From NCBI GenBank assembly GCA_964492185.1, contig CAZBJH010000045.1, positions 1 through 23,411 of the forward strand: DNA of 23,411 nt, in the 5' to 3' direction. The stretch is from JAFGSZ01 sp964492185 (lineage in GTDB: Bacteria; Bacteroidota; Bacteroidia; Bacteroidales; UBA10428). Below, one piece after another: positions 1-7,019 of this stretch (positions are counted from its first letter, which is position 1; the number at the start of each line of letters is the position of its first letter). The notes below the pieces were generated by a model. The model saw only the letters and a list, made by a program, of their open reading frames with translations. It did no database searches and was not told where the DNA came from. The translations under genes and the position numbers were made by a program.

Positions 1-120
1 GGAACCCAAACTCACTCCTCCTTCGTCGTCGCTCGGACAGGGTTCCTCCAGGGCCACCGCGACGAAAATCTTCCTTGAAATCTACGCGATTTTTCTGAGA
101 CGGATCCCGCTACTGCAAAA
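1..120. repeat. Repeat mosaic, left window edge
   Basis: GC-richer than the DNA that follows and without a credible gene. GGAACCC at 1-7 is complementary to GGGTTCC at 40-46. The first 16 bases match 23321-23336 at 14 of 16 positions in the same orientation, and both are followed by TTCGTC-containing sequence. It looks like part of a dispersed repeat that continues left of the window. Function unknown. Confidence 0.5.
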
Positions 121-275
121 CTCTGTATGGTTTTAAAAATAGGTGGGCTTCGCGAAACGTCGGATTCCTTTTGCATAGCAAAGCTTATCTTAAATAATGT
201 AAGTTCCTTACGGTAGTATCCTTTCCAAATAAACCTACAACAGAACGGGACTCCGCCTTCAGGATTTTCCGTTAA

Positions 276-360
276 AAAAAATCAAGGTGATCACCGTTAA
301 AAAAATCGAGCTGTCCGACGTTAGGAGTTCCCGATTTTTAGGTGAGCACCTTGATTTTTT
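276..360. repeat. Long nested inverted repeat
   Basis: The outer arms at 276-295 and 341-360 are complementary at 19 of 20 positions (left arm AAAAAATCAAGGTGATCACC). Inside them TTAAAAAAATCG (297-308) pairs with CGATTTTTA (332-340) with a small bulge. The apex is the quasi-palindrome TCCGACGTTAGGA. The transcript would form a stem of about 30 bp. A 65-codon reading frame crosses it but is repeat-encoded and not counted as a gene. It could be a non-autonomous mobile repeat or a structured RNA; the sequence alone does not decide. Confidence 0.7.
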
Positions 361-380
361 AGGAAAATACAGTCAGCGGC

Positions 381-450
381 GGCATTTCTTTGTTTACTTT
401 CTTTTTGCTGTTGCAAAGAAAGTAAATCGAACCGCTTGGGGAGCGGTTCA
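381..450. repeat. Paired hairpins of a dispersed repeat
   Basis: Two perfect hairpins lie back to back. TTTACTTTCTTT (393-404) pairs with 415-426 across a 10-base loop, and GAACCGCT (429-436) pairs with 442-449 across TGGGG. The same order appears in reverse complement at the right edge of the window: TCGAACTGCC hairpin at 23366-23390, then CTACTTTTTTCTTCAGCAAA. The two edges therefore carry related copies in opposite orientation. I recall similar motifs between genes in other Bacteroidota, but that is memory, not a search. Confidence 0.6.
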
Positions 451-714
451 AAACAATCGGCCCTTTGAAGGCATATATAAATAAAAATAGTATTTATAAT
501 AACAATGCTATTCTATATAAGAATCCCGCGTGCACATAAAGCGTTTATCAGCAGACCCTTAAAAAATAAGTTCAAATCTGAAAGCATATTATAGCGCGTC
601 TTTATTCCGTATTCTGAAGATGGTAACTTATCTTTGTATCATCTGATTTATTTCTTTATCAAATCAACTAAAGTCATTTTGTAATATATAAATATAACCT
701 AAAAGAGATCTTAT
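451..714. other. AT-rich gap before the sugar kinase
   Basis: Together with the repeats upstream this makes a 714-base stretch without a gene. The only signal seen is TATCTTTG at 629-636, which fits the Bacteroidota -7 promoter box TAnnTTTG and would start a transcript about 75 bases before the kinase ATG. No clear TTG -33 box is visible, so the promoter call is tentative. Confidence 0.4.
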
Positions 715-1788
715 ATGGAATTAAAGAAAGACTATAAGTATTCATTACTCGTGCCAACAAGCATGGGTGCACGGATAACACCAATCAACGGCCAGCCCGT
801 GCATGCAAGTGACACCTATAAGCTGCAGGCTACAAGCGCCGAAACCAATGTGGCCAGTGTTTCATCCTACCTTGGCCTTCCTGTCAAAGTACTCACCACA
901 TTTGTAAAGGGAAGCCCTGTTGCCCGTTTCATTAAAGATAACCTCGGAAACCGGCACATGGATTATGAAGGCCCGGAAGTTGACCAGGGCGGCCCCTGGG
1001 GATACCGTCACCAGTTCAACATAGCTGACAGTGGCTATGGTTCGCGAGGACCCAGGGTACATAACGATCGTGCAGGTGAAGTAGGACGGACATTAAATGT
1101 TAAAGATTTTGATCTTGATCGTATCTTTGGCAAAGAAGGTGTACAGATCATTCATCTGTCAGGGCTTATCGGTGCATTATCAAAGGAGACCAGCCGGTTT
1201 TGTCTCGAACTCGCACGTGCAGCAAAAAAGTACGGTACACTCATCTCTTTTGATCTGAACTACAGGGCATCTTTCTGGAAAGGCCGTGAAAAAGAACTTC
1301 GTGACATTTTTCTTGAGATTGCCGGCATATCGGATATCCTGGTTGGAAATGAAGAGGATTATCAGCTGTGCCTCGGGATTGAAGGCCCTGAAGCAGGCGG
1401 CAAAGATATAAATGCCAAAATAGAAGGATTTAAAACAATGATCAACAAAGCAAAAAAAACTTTACCCCATGTATCGGTATTCGCCACAACCCTGCGCCAG
1501 GTTGTCAGCACGAACAGCCACCTGTGGGGTGCAATTATGGCTGAAGGCAATAACTGGCATGTTGTTGAACCACGCGAAATAACAGTACTTGACCGTATTG
1601 GCGGCGGTGACGGGTTTGTCGGCGGCATGCTTTATGCTATCCTGAAAGGATGGGAAACCGAAAAATGGATCCAGTTCGGCTGGGCTACCGGCGCATTGGC
1701 GACTACCATGCTCACCGATTACGGCCAGCCTGCCGATGAGGACCAGGTTTGGAGCATCTGGCAAGGCAATGCCCGTGTAAAACGGTAA
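715..1788 (+). CDS. PfkB-family sugar kinase, 2-keto-3-deoxygluconate kinase-like
   Basis: A 357-residue ribokinase-fold kinase that should transfer the ATP gamma-phosphate to a sugar or sugar acid in the cytoplasm. The C-terminal family signature is DRIGGGDGFVGG at residues 293-304, with Asp299 as the expected catalytic base; the first glycine of the usual DTxGAGD motif region is replaced by the DRIGGGD form I associate with Bacteroidota KDG kinases. An N-terminal ETNVASVSSYLGLP stretch corresponds to the substrate-side GGxxxNVA motif, and LSGLIGAL and SFDLNYR match conserved core strands. Length is slightly above the usual 300-340. It stands alone, with no other sugar-acid gene beside it, so the substrate is inferred from motif form only; fructokinase or another sugar kinase is possible. 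The ATG at 715 has only a weak AGAGA upstream. Confidence 0.85.
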   Translation: MELKKDYKYSLLVPTSMGARITPINGQPVHASDTYKLQATSAETNVASVSSYLGLPVKVLTTFVKGSPVARFIKDNLGNRHMDYEGPEVDQGGPWGYRHQFNIADSGYGSRGPRVHNDRAGEVGRTLNVKDFDLDRIFGKEGVQIIHLSGLIGALSKETSRFCLELARAAKKYGTLISFDLNYRASFWKGREKELRDIFLEIAGISDILVGNEEDYQLCLGIEGPEAGGKDINAKIEGFKTMINKAKKTLPHVSVFATTLRQVVSTNSHLWGAIMAEGNNWHVVEPREITVLDRIGGGDGFVGGMLYAILKGWETEKWIQFGWATGALATTMLTDYGQPADEDQVWSIWQGNARVKR

Positions 1789-2254
1789 TATCCGGCGGTT
1801 TAAAGAAAGCGCCGGGAACAATGTCTGCCCGTAATAAATGAACACTATATACCCCTCCCCACCTGTCACTGGCGCAGGGCTCCGGCCTTGTGCCCAAGAT
1901 GGTGAGTTTGGATTCCATACTCTACTCTAACGCAGACATGTTGTCCGTGCCTCTCTATTTATCACTGGCGCAAGGCTCCAGCCTTGTGCCCGGGATGGCG
2001 AGTTGACGGCTGGCGCTGTGAAGATAAAAATTTTAGTGTTAATTCTAAAACCGTACCTGGATCAAATAAATGTTGCGCTTTTAAAATGTATTGTGATTGC
2101 TACTTATCGTTTTAAATAAATCGTTTCTAACTCTGGCTTGACTGGCAAAATCAGCCCAATGTTTTACAACGTCATTTATCCGCATTTACCGGCTTTGTTG
2201 GGAGCAGACAAAGCAGGGGGTTGCTTGTGTGACAGGTGGTTTGGCTGCGTGGGG
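1789..2254. other. Gene-free spacer with REP-like repeats
   Basis: This 466-base gap between the kinase and the convergent antitoxin gene holds the two palindromes annotated separately at 1866-2004. No open frame with family resemblance was found in the remainder, and there is no strong hairpin-plus-T-run terminator. Confidence 0.5.
1866..2004. repeat. Two REP-like palindromic repeats
   Basis: Two 43-base direct copies (1866-1908 and 1962-2004) agree at about 38 positions and lie 96 bases apart. Each contains a compact hairpin: in the second, GGCGCAAGGCT (1967-1977) pairs with AGCCTTGTGCC (1980-1990) over a 2-base loop. Paired short GC-rich palindromes of this kind resemble REP sequences mobilised by RAYT transposases; no such transposase is in this window. 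Confidence 0.7.
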
Positions 2255-2551
2255 TTAAAGTTCTACGCTTACATGAAGTTTTCCTCCTAATCCGGTTTCA
2301 ATAATTTTTCGTAAAGTAGAGATCCTTACATCACTTGAAGCCCTTTCTATTTTTGATATATAAGCTCTATTTACATTCAACTTTTCAGCCAGTTCCTGTT
2401 GGGTTAAATGTGCTTTTTTACGTGATTCTTTTACCAGTTCAGCAACCATGTAAGCTTCTGCTTTTTGTTTAAAGTCTTCACGGCTCTTTGTGCCTTCTTT
2501 ACCATACTTTTGGTCTAAAAGCTCATTTATTGTTTTTGGATTTGTCTTCAT
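2255..2551 (-). CDS. higA: HigA-type antitoxin, XRE helix-turn-helix
   Basis: A 98-residue protein with a Cro/CI-type helix-turn-helix at about residues 39-85; LTQQELAEKLNVNRAYISKIE is the recognisable core. In HigBA systems this protein neutralises the toxin and represses the shared promoter. The long N-terminal extension (residues 1-38, charged, predicted helical) is the likely toxin-contact part. Its ATG lies inside the end of the toxin gene, 29 bp of overlap, which implies translational coupling and the toxin-first order typical of higBA. The gene symbol is by family and order; subfamily not verified. Confidence 0.88.
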   Translation of the reverse strand: MKTNPKTINELLDQKYGKEGTKSREDFKQKAEAYMVAELVKESRKKAHLTQQELAEKLNVNRAYISKIERASSDVRISTLRKIIETGLGGKLHVSVEL

Positions 2552-2861
2552 AATACATCCTCCTTAATTTTTTTGCCTGTTCAATTTCTTTTCGTGGTGT
2601 TTTTTGTGTCTTCTTTTGAAAGCCATGCAATAAAATCACCAGTTTGTTGTCATCAAAAAAAGAAAATATCCGGTAAATATTGTTCCCTACTTCGATTCTG
2701 ATTTCATAAATTCCATCTTCAAGATGGTTAAAGAACTTGGTTGATATTCTTTGCACAGATATTACAATTTGCAAAACATAATCAACTTTATCCTTAACTT
2801 TTTGAGGGAGTGGATTATAAAACTCCCAAAAATAATCTTTGTATGGTTCAAGTATTCTCAT
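2523..2861 (-). CDS. higB: HigB/Gp49-type toxin, RelE superfamily mRNA interferase
   Basis: A 112-residue toxin of the phage-derived Gp49-like/HigB family, expected to cut mRNA on the ribosome. The diagnostic run is IYEIRIEVGNNIYRIFSFF (residues 51-69), then LVILLHGFQKKTQKTP (74-89) and a lysine-rich C-terminal helix. Arg55, Arg64 and the KKTQKTP loop are the conserved basic positions. It is the first gene of the pair, overlaps the antitoxin by 29 bp and has its own candidate promoter and operator just upstream. The frame is intact, so the toxin may be functional. The pair lies beside a decayed recombinase/primase element and may have arrived with it. Confidence 0.88.
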   Translation of the reverse strand: MRILEPYKDYFWEFYNPLPQKVKDKVDYVLQIVISVQRISTKFFNHLEDGIYEIRIEVGNNIYRIFSFFDDNKLVILLHGFQKKTQKTPRKEIEQAKKLRRMYYEDKSKNNK

Positions 2862-2871
2862 AATTATACGA

Positions 2872-2890
2872 CAAAGGTAACTAATTAGTT
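2872..2890 (-). promoter_or_regulatory. Promoter and candidate operator of the higBA pair
   Basis: On the minus strand TACCTTTG (2879-2872) is a full match to the TAnnTTTG -7 box, ending 10 bases before the toxin ATG, so the leader would be very short. Immediately upstream is a 12-base perfect palindrome, AACTAATTAGTT (2879-2890). Antitoxins of this type bind such dyads, so it is a plausible HigA operator. Confidence 0.5.
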
Positions 2891-2900
2891 TCTATTTTCA

Positions 2901-3086
2901 TTATTTTAATAAATGATATTTCTCCAACTCCTTTTGCAAGTCCTCCAAGTTGTCCGTCCTGTACCTTTCTGTTGAGCTTACATATTTATGTCCTGCAATA
3001 AATTGCACTTCCCGCAGGTTGTAATGTTTCAGCCAGTTTGTAATCACCGAAGCCCTTATCTTTTGCCTGGAGTACGCGGAAGGCAA
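2901..3086 (-). pseudogene. Tyrosine recombinase, C-terminal fragment
   Basis: About 60 codons keep the end of a tyrosine recombinase catalytic domain: IRASVITNWLK corresponds to the LRHSFAT region carrying a catalytic arginine, AGHKYVSSTERY carries the conserved GH and the tyrosine nucleophile. A full enzyme has 280-400 residues, so the core-binding domain and most of the catalytic domain are gone. The upstream sequence runs straight into the end of the primase remnant, overlapping it by about 30 bp in another frame, which marks a deletion junction. The fragment cannot be active by itself. Confidence 0.75.
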
Positions 3087-4036
3087 GGGCTAAAAAACAC
3101 AAAGGAGCTGCCATGAGGAGGATTGAGCAGCTTGCTTTGGTAGTCGATTATCCGTGCTGTTTGTTCGGGGCTTTCATCCACGGCAATAATAAACAGCCGG
3201 CTCATGTTGTCCTTGTATATATGGCCGTGTGTGGTGGCGCACATCGAGGCCATCGGGCCTCTTACGACGCGTTTTGCCCCGCGGCTGTTGCCATTGTCGT
3301 CTTTCTGGCTGGTACTGCTGCGCAGCATGTTGTTACTAATGAGTTCTAGCCATGCAAAGAGGGCTTCTTCTTTTAATCCGTCTACATCTTCCAGGCACAG
3401 CAGGCGGTGTTGCAGGTCGTATTCGCCGTAGTTGTACAGGCTGTTGTCGGTTATCCTTGTAAACCGCTCGACCCGTTCCTGGGGCATTAAATCGGCCACT
3501 TTGCCCAAAAGGTGGGTTTTACCGCTACCGGAACTCCCTTGTATAAGCGCATGCAGGGTGTCGGGCATTTTGTAGCTGCTGGCGATGATAAAAAGGAATA
3601 TGCGGTTGTTAAATTCCCCGGTGATGCCGGATTTACCGATAAGTTCGTTAATTCGGTCTATTAGTTTTGGTTTGCTTAAAAAGTCTTTGCATTTGGATTG
3701 GGTGGGCAAATCGGGCGTTGGGTCGTTGTCTTTGGGGCTGTTTGTTTCCAAACCATTCTCCCGGTGTTTTTCCAAAAGGTCGCATAATTCCGATAAATCA
3801 TTTTCTATTAAATCGCTGCGCAAATCAAGTTTTTCGGCAGCTTCCCTGGCTTCCTCGCGGGTTTGCTTTTCTTCGTACAAATCCAATCGGCAGCGGTATT
3901 TCAAGGCGGTTTCCAGGTGCTGTACATCAAGGCTTATCAGCATTTTGTCGAGTTGCCGGGGCAGGCCGCCTTTTACGATATATCTTGCTGTTTGTGTTTC
4001 GTAGGTGATTTTGTTGGGGTTGGTTGTGTTTAAGGG

Positions 4037-4080
4037 TGATGTGTTAATGTGTTGATGGTTTGATGTGCTGATGTGTTGAT
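4037..4080. repeat. 20-bp direct repeats inside the primase remnant
   Basis: TGATGTGTTAATGTGTTGAT (4037-4056) and TGATGTGCTGATGTGTTGAT (4061-4080) differ at two positions and lie 24 bases apart, so they keep the reading frame and encode a repetitive HIST/HINTS stretch in the linker between Toprim and ATPase. They look like an in-frame repeat expansion. Confidence 0.65.
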
Positions 4081-4251
4081 TTTTGGCAGTAGTGGTATTT
4101 TCAATTAAAGATGGTTCAAATGAAGAAAAAATTTCATGCTCATTTACAGGCTTTCTCTCATTAATTAGCTGGATTAAGCAATCTTTATCATACTTTACAA
4201 ATAGCGAGTTTATATCTTCCTTTTCGGGCGTGGTAACGGCTGTTATTTTTA

Positions 4252-4268
4252 TCCCGCCTGAGGCGGGA
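4252..4268. repeat. Short GC-rich palindrome in the primase remnant
   Basis: TCCCGCC (4252-4258) pairs perfectly with GGCGGGA (4262-4268) over a TGA loop. It encodes the residues around TPASGG just after the Toprim domain, which are out of character with the flanking sequence, so it may be a small palindromic insertion that preserved the frame. Confidence 0.5.
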
Positions 4269-4819
4269 GTTTTTATCTGCTGCATAATTTCGCTCACATG
4301 CTTTATTCCATCCAAGCCGCCCTGGTCGCCATCGAAGAAAATGATTACTTCTTTTAAGTTTTTGAGGTTCTTTACCGCTTCCTGGGCTTCTTTTACAAAG
4401 GCCAGGTTGCCGTAGCAGCTTAGTATTTTGAAGTACTCGGTTATTTCGGGTATTTGTAAAAGGGTTGCTGCATCTATGATGGATTCGGTAAAGATTAGTA
4501 TTTATGTGTTTTCATTTGGATAGCAGGGATATAATCCGCTGCGGTTTTCGCTGTAGTAGTGCTTGCCAAATTCCAGTGAATGACTGTTTTTTCTTCCCGG
4601 CAAGCTATTCATTATCCTGCGGCCATAAAGACTTACGGTGTTACCATTTTTATCTTTGAGCGGGAAAACAATGCATTCGCGTATTTTCTTGTAGTACGTA
4701 CCAGAGTTGTAACCAATTTGCAAAGCTTTCCAGTCCAGTCCCCGGCCGGTGCAGTACCTTTTGGCTTTGTTGCTTCGTTCTATGGTGTTTTGGAACAGGT
4801 GCAAGGCACTTATGGCCTG

Positions 4820-6112
4820 TTATCCGGCAAAGAGCGGCAATCCTTTCATAAGGTCATTTACCTTTTTTCTCACGGAAGTAATGATCTTATCATCATCGTG
4901 ATGTGTGATAACTTCGTCCATCAGTTCCACAATTGTCACAATGGTATCTTCCTTCACTCCCCTGCTTGTAATTGCCGGGGTTCCTACCCTTATGCCTGAT
5001 GTTTGAAAAGGCGAACGGCTGTCGAAGGGTACCATATTCTTATTAACGGTAATATCAGCTTCAACCAGCAGGTTCTCGACGGCTTTACCAGAGAGGTCAG
5101 GCATTTTTGACCGCAGATCGATAAGCATGGAATGATTATCCGTGCCTCCGGAAACCACCTTATAACCTTTTTCTATAAATGCCATTGCCATGGCACCGGC
5201 ATTCTTGATCACCTGCCCTGTATATCCTTTATACTCATCGCTTAGCGCTTCACCAAAAGCAACGGCTTTAGCAGCAATAACATGTTCGAGCGGCCCGCCC
5301 TGTATGCCCGGAAAAACAGCTGAATCAAGCATCTGGGTAAGAGTCTTAAGCTTACCTTTTGGTGTGGTAACACCCCATGGATTCTCAAAATCCTCTGCTA
5401 CCAGGATCATTCCGCCCCTGGGGCCCCGTAAGGTTTTATGAGTGGTAGTGGTTACAACATGGCACCAGGGGAATGGGTCATTAAGGTAACCGGTAGCTAT
5501 CAGACCGGCAGGATGGGCAATATCAGCCATGAGGATGGCTTTTACCTTATCAGCAATATCCCGCATTCGTTCATAATCCCAGTCACGCGAATACGCCGAT
5601 GCACCGGCCACGATGAGTTTAGGTTTTTCCTTCATGGCCAGTTCTTCCATCTTATCATAATCGATCAGGCCGGTCTTTTCATCAAGGCTATATGCTAACG
5701 GCCTGTATAGAATACCCGAGTAGTTAACATTCGAACCGTGAGTCAAATGGCCGCCATGCGACAGATCGAGCCCCAAAAAGGTGTCCCCGGGTTTCAATAA
5801 GGCAAGCATTACAGCAGCATTAGCCTGTGCTCCCGAATGCGGCTGAACATTGGCCCATGTTGCACCGAACAAAAGCTTTGCCCTGTCAATGGCCAGCTGC
5901 TCCACCTCATCCACAACCTGGCAACCGCCATAGTAACGTTTGCCGGGCAATCCTTCTGCATACTTGTTTGTCAGGCACGAACCCATAGCCTGCAATACCT
6001 GGTCACTCACAAAATTTTCCGAAGCGATAAGCTCCACCCCGTTAAGCTGCCGTTGTCTTTCTCTTTCAATAAGATTAAATATGGTATAGTCTCTTTGCAT
6101 ATTTATAAGCAT
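4820..6112 (-). CDS. glyA: Serine hydroxymethyltransferase
   Basis: A PLP enzyme that interconverts serine plus tetrahydrofolate with glycine plus 5,10-methylene-tetrahydrofolate in the cytoplasm, the main source of one-carbon units for purine, thymidylate and methionine synthesis. The 430 residues are full length. ELIASENF, the YAEGLPGKRYYGG loop, QPHSGAQAN and DIAHPAGL are all present, and the PLP-binding lysine is Lys226 in TTTTHKTLRGPRGG. The ATG at 6112 is used here; a second ATG four codons later would give MQRDYTIF and may be the real start. A promoter box lies 20 bases upstream. The gene ends against the truncated mobile-element primase, which continues in the same frame after the TAA. 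No terminator hairpin is visible between them. Confidence 0.97.
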   Translation of the reverse strand: MLINMQRDYTIFNLIERERQRQLNGVELIASENFVSDQVLQAMGSCLTNKYAEGLPGKRYYGGCQVVDEVEQLAIDRAKLLFGATWANVQPHSGAQANAAVMLALLKPGDTFLGLDLSHGGHLTHGSNVNYSGILYRPLAYSLDEKTGLIDYDKMEELAMKEKPKLIVAGASAYSRDWDYERMRDIADKVKAILMADIAHPAGLIATGYLNDPFPWCHVVTTTTHKTLRGPRGGMILVAEDFENPWGVTTPKGKLKTLTQMLDSAVFPGIQGGPLEHVIAAKAVAFGEALSDEYKGYTGQVIKNAGAMAMAFIEKGYKVVSGGTDNHSMLIDLRSKMPDLSGKAVENLLVEADITVNKNMVPFDSRSPFQTSGIRVGTPAITSRGVKEDTIVTIVELMDEVITHHDDDKIITSVRKKVNDLMKGLPLFAG

Positions 6113-6456
6113 TAATTAAAATTACAGATTCCAAAAATACGGTTTTCATCGTATCAATGAAACGATACCTAAAAGAAATGTTATGAACAATTGTTAATTA
6201 CATTATGTCTTTATTATTCATGCATCAGGTTCAGGGCACATGACCGTTGGTTTAAGTCTTCAGCTTGTAGTTTTAAGCTTCAGTCGCTATTTTCCATCCT
6301 TCATTCAAATACTTTTACACGATAAAATTTTATTTTATCAATTTTTTTTTATTTTTATACCGGTTTCAGATACAAATACAGATGTTGCATCGAAAAACGC
6401 CACTGAAAATCTTCAACACATGAGATAACCATTTACTCACTTAAAAATTTTTAATT
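6113..6456. other. Intergenic region between glyA and the small membrane protein
   Basis: A 344-base divergent spacer, strongly AT-rich, containing the glyA promoter box. A weak AT hairpin (GATAAAA 6321-6327 with TTTTATC 6333-6339) is followed by a run of nine T residues. No -7 box that convinces for the plus-strand gene was seen, and no further gene. Confidence 0.4.
6132..6139 (-). promoter_or_regulatory. glyA -7 promoter box
   Basis: The minus strand reads TATTTTTG, a full match to TAnnTTTG, ending 19 bases before the ATG at 6112. Just upstream GTATC (6151-6155) and GATAC (6164-6168) form a short dyad that could be a regulator site. The -33 element is not clear. Confidence 0.45.
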
Positions 6457-6795
6457 ATGGCAGAACAACAAGAACAACCCCAGGTACAGCAACCACAGGT
6501 ACCGCCACAGCTTCCCAATGCAACAGCAGTGCTGGTTTTGGGTATTTTATCCATAGTGTTCGGATGTATATTCGTGGGACTTGTCATGGGTATAGTAGGT
6601 CTGATATTATCCAAAAAAGGCAAAGAACTTCACGAACAGAATCCTACGGGATATTCGGGATGGGGTTCACTAAATGCAGGAAGGATAATGTCTATCATTG
6701 GTATTGTATTGGGTGGCCTTTACATATTATATTATATTGTAGTGGTTGCCATTATTGGTGCAGCTGGATTTCCTTTATTTGAATATTTTAATTAG
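6457..6795 (+). CDS. Small two-helix membrane protein, CCC-motif/DUF4190-like
   Basis: 112 residues. A Gln/Pro-rich hydrophilic N-terminus (residues 1-20) is followed by two hydrophobic segments, about 22-50 and 74-105, separated by a basic loop KKGKELHEQNPTGYSG. The pattern NATAVLVLGILSIVFGC, then LNAGRIMSIIGIVLGGLYI, matches Bacteroidota proteins annotated as CCC-motif or DUF4190 membrane proteins. Only one cysteine remains here, so the CCC motif is not intact. Function is unknown for the family; it should sit in the inner membrane. The stop codon TAG (6793-6795) is also the first triplet of the repeat element downstream, so the native 3' end may have been altered. Start at the only ATG before the family core; no Shine-Dalgarno. 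Confidence 0.8.
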   Translation: MAEQQEQPQVQQPQVPPQLPNATAVLVLGILSIVFGCIFVGLVMGIVGLILSKKGKELHEQNPTGYSGWGSLNAGRIMSIIGIVLGGLYILYYIVVVAIIGAAGFPLFEYFN

Positions 6796-6958
6796 TGTTT
6801 TTCCATAAAGTCCCATTTGCCGCGTTACGCTTGTCCGGAAATTGCTTATTTACGACAAGTATACTCCACATTTCCGGACTGCGCAAGCCTTGCAAATGGA
6901 ACATTCTGAACAGACACATGACAGGCTAACAGTTTGCTTACTTTATAGACAGACTCTA
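6793..6958. mobile_element. MITE-like element with terminal inverted repeats, copy 1
   Basis: The ends TAGTGTTTTTCCATAAAGT (6793-6811) and ACTTTATAGACAGACTCTA (6940-6958) are complementary at 15 of 19 positions. Both termini carry TA, which fits a TA target site as in IS630/mariner-type elements (inference). The middle holds a second inverted repeat: CCATTTGC (6813-6820) with GCAAATGG (6892-6899), and TCCGGAAAT (6834-6842) with ATTTCCGGA (6870-6878). An inner box TTCTGAACAGACACATG lies at 6905-6921. It has no coding capacity. Confidence 0.7.
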
Positions 6959-6984
6959 GTCTGACAGATCAATAAATCGAAAAT

Positions 6985-7019
6985 AAAAAAGGCCGGCTTT
7001 TCTAACCGGTCTTTTTTTT
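6985..7019 (-). terminator. Terminator of the ClC genes
   Basis: AAAAAAGGCCGG (6985-6996) pairs with CCGGTCTTTTTT (7006-7017) at 11 of 12 positions over a 9-base loop, with A and T tracts on either side, so it can work in both directions. It directly follows, and touches, the stop codon of the minus-strand ClC gene. Confidence 0.85.

Larger units (their letters stand above)
3056..4819 (-). pseudogene. Mobile-element primase/helicase, truncated and interrupted
   Basis: One continuous frame broken by a single in-frame TAA at 4502-4504. Before the stop: a DnaG-like core segment (YCTGRGLDWKALQIGYNSG; CIVFPLKDKNGNTVSLYGRR). Directly after it: a Toprim domain with TESIIDA (about 4489-4469) and FFDGDQGG (near 4330-4310). 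Then a low-complexity linker and a P-loop ATPase with Walker A GSSGSGKT and Walker B LLCLEDVDG. The N-terminal zinc finger expected in CHC2-type primases is missing: the frame begins right after the glyA stop codon and in the same frame as glyA. The C-terminus ends in unrelated residues before the recombinase fragment. The stop can be explained by one CAA-to-TAA or AAA-to-TAA change. I read it as a pseudogene of a mobile-element replication protein; expression of the ATPase part alone cannot be excluded. Confidence 0.8.

Noticed and set aside
276..360. Retron or CRISPR-like structure in the nested inverted repeat
   Set aside because: There is no reverse transcriptase, no spaced repeat array and no cas gene in the window; only a single hairpin unit is present.
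287..484. 65-codon plus-strand frame in the left repeat mosaic
   Set aside because: It is built entirely from the inverted repeat and hairpins (for example the HFFVYFLFAVAKKVNR part comes from the TTTACTTTCTTT hairpin). No domain, start signal or independent support.
715..1788. ATP-type phosphofructokinase of the PfkB kind
   Set aside because: The fold is PfkB-like, but the DRIGGGD form of the signature fits 2-keto-3-deoxygluconate kinases better than 6-phosphofructokinase 2, and glycolytic PFKs of the PfkA fold are present nearby.
3113..4415. Several plus-strand frames of 75-139 codons opposite the primase remnant
   Set aside because: They are antisense shadows of a minus-strand frame with recognisable Toprim and Walker motifs; the translations are low-complexity and show no family features.
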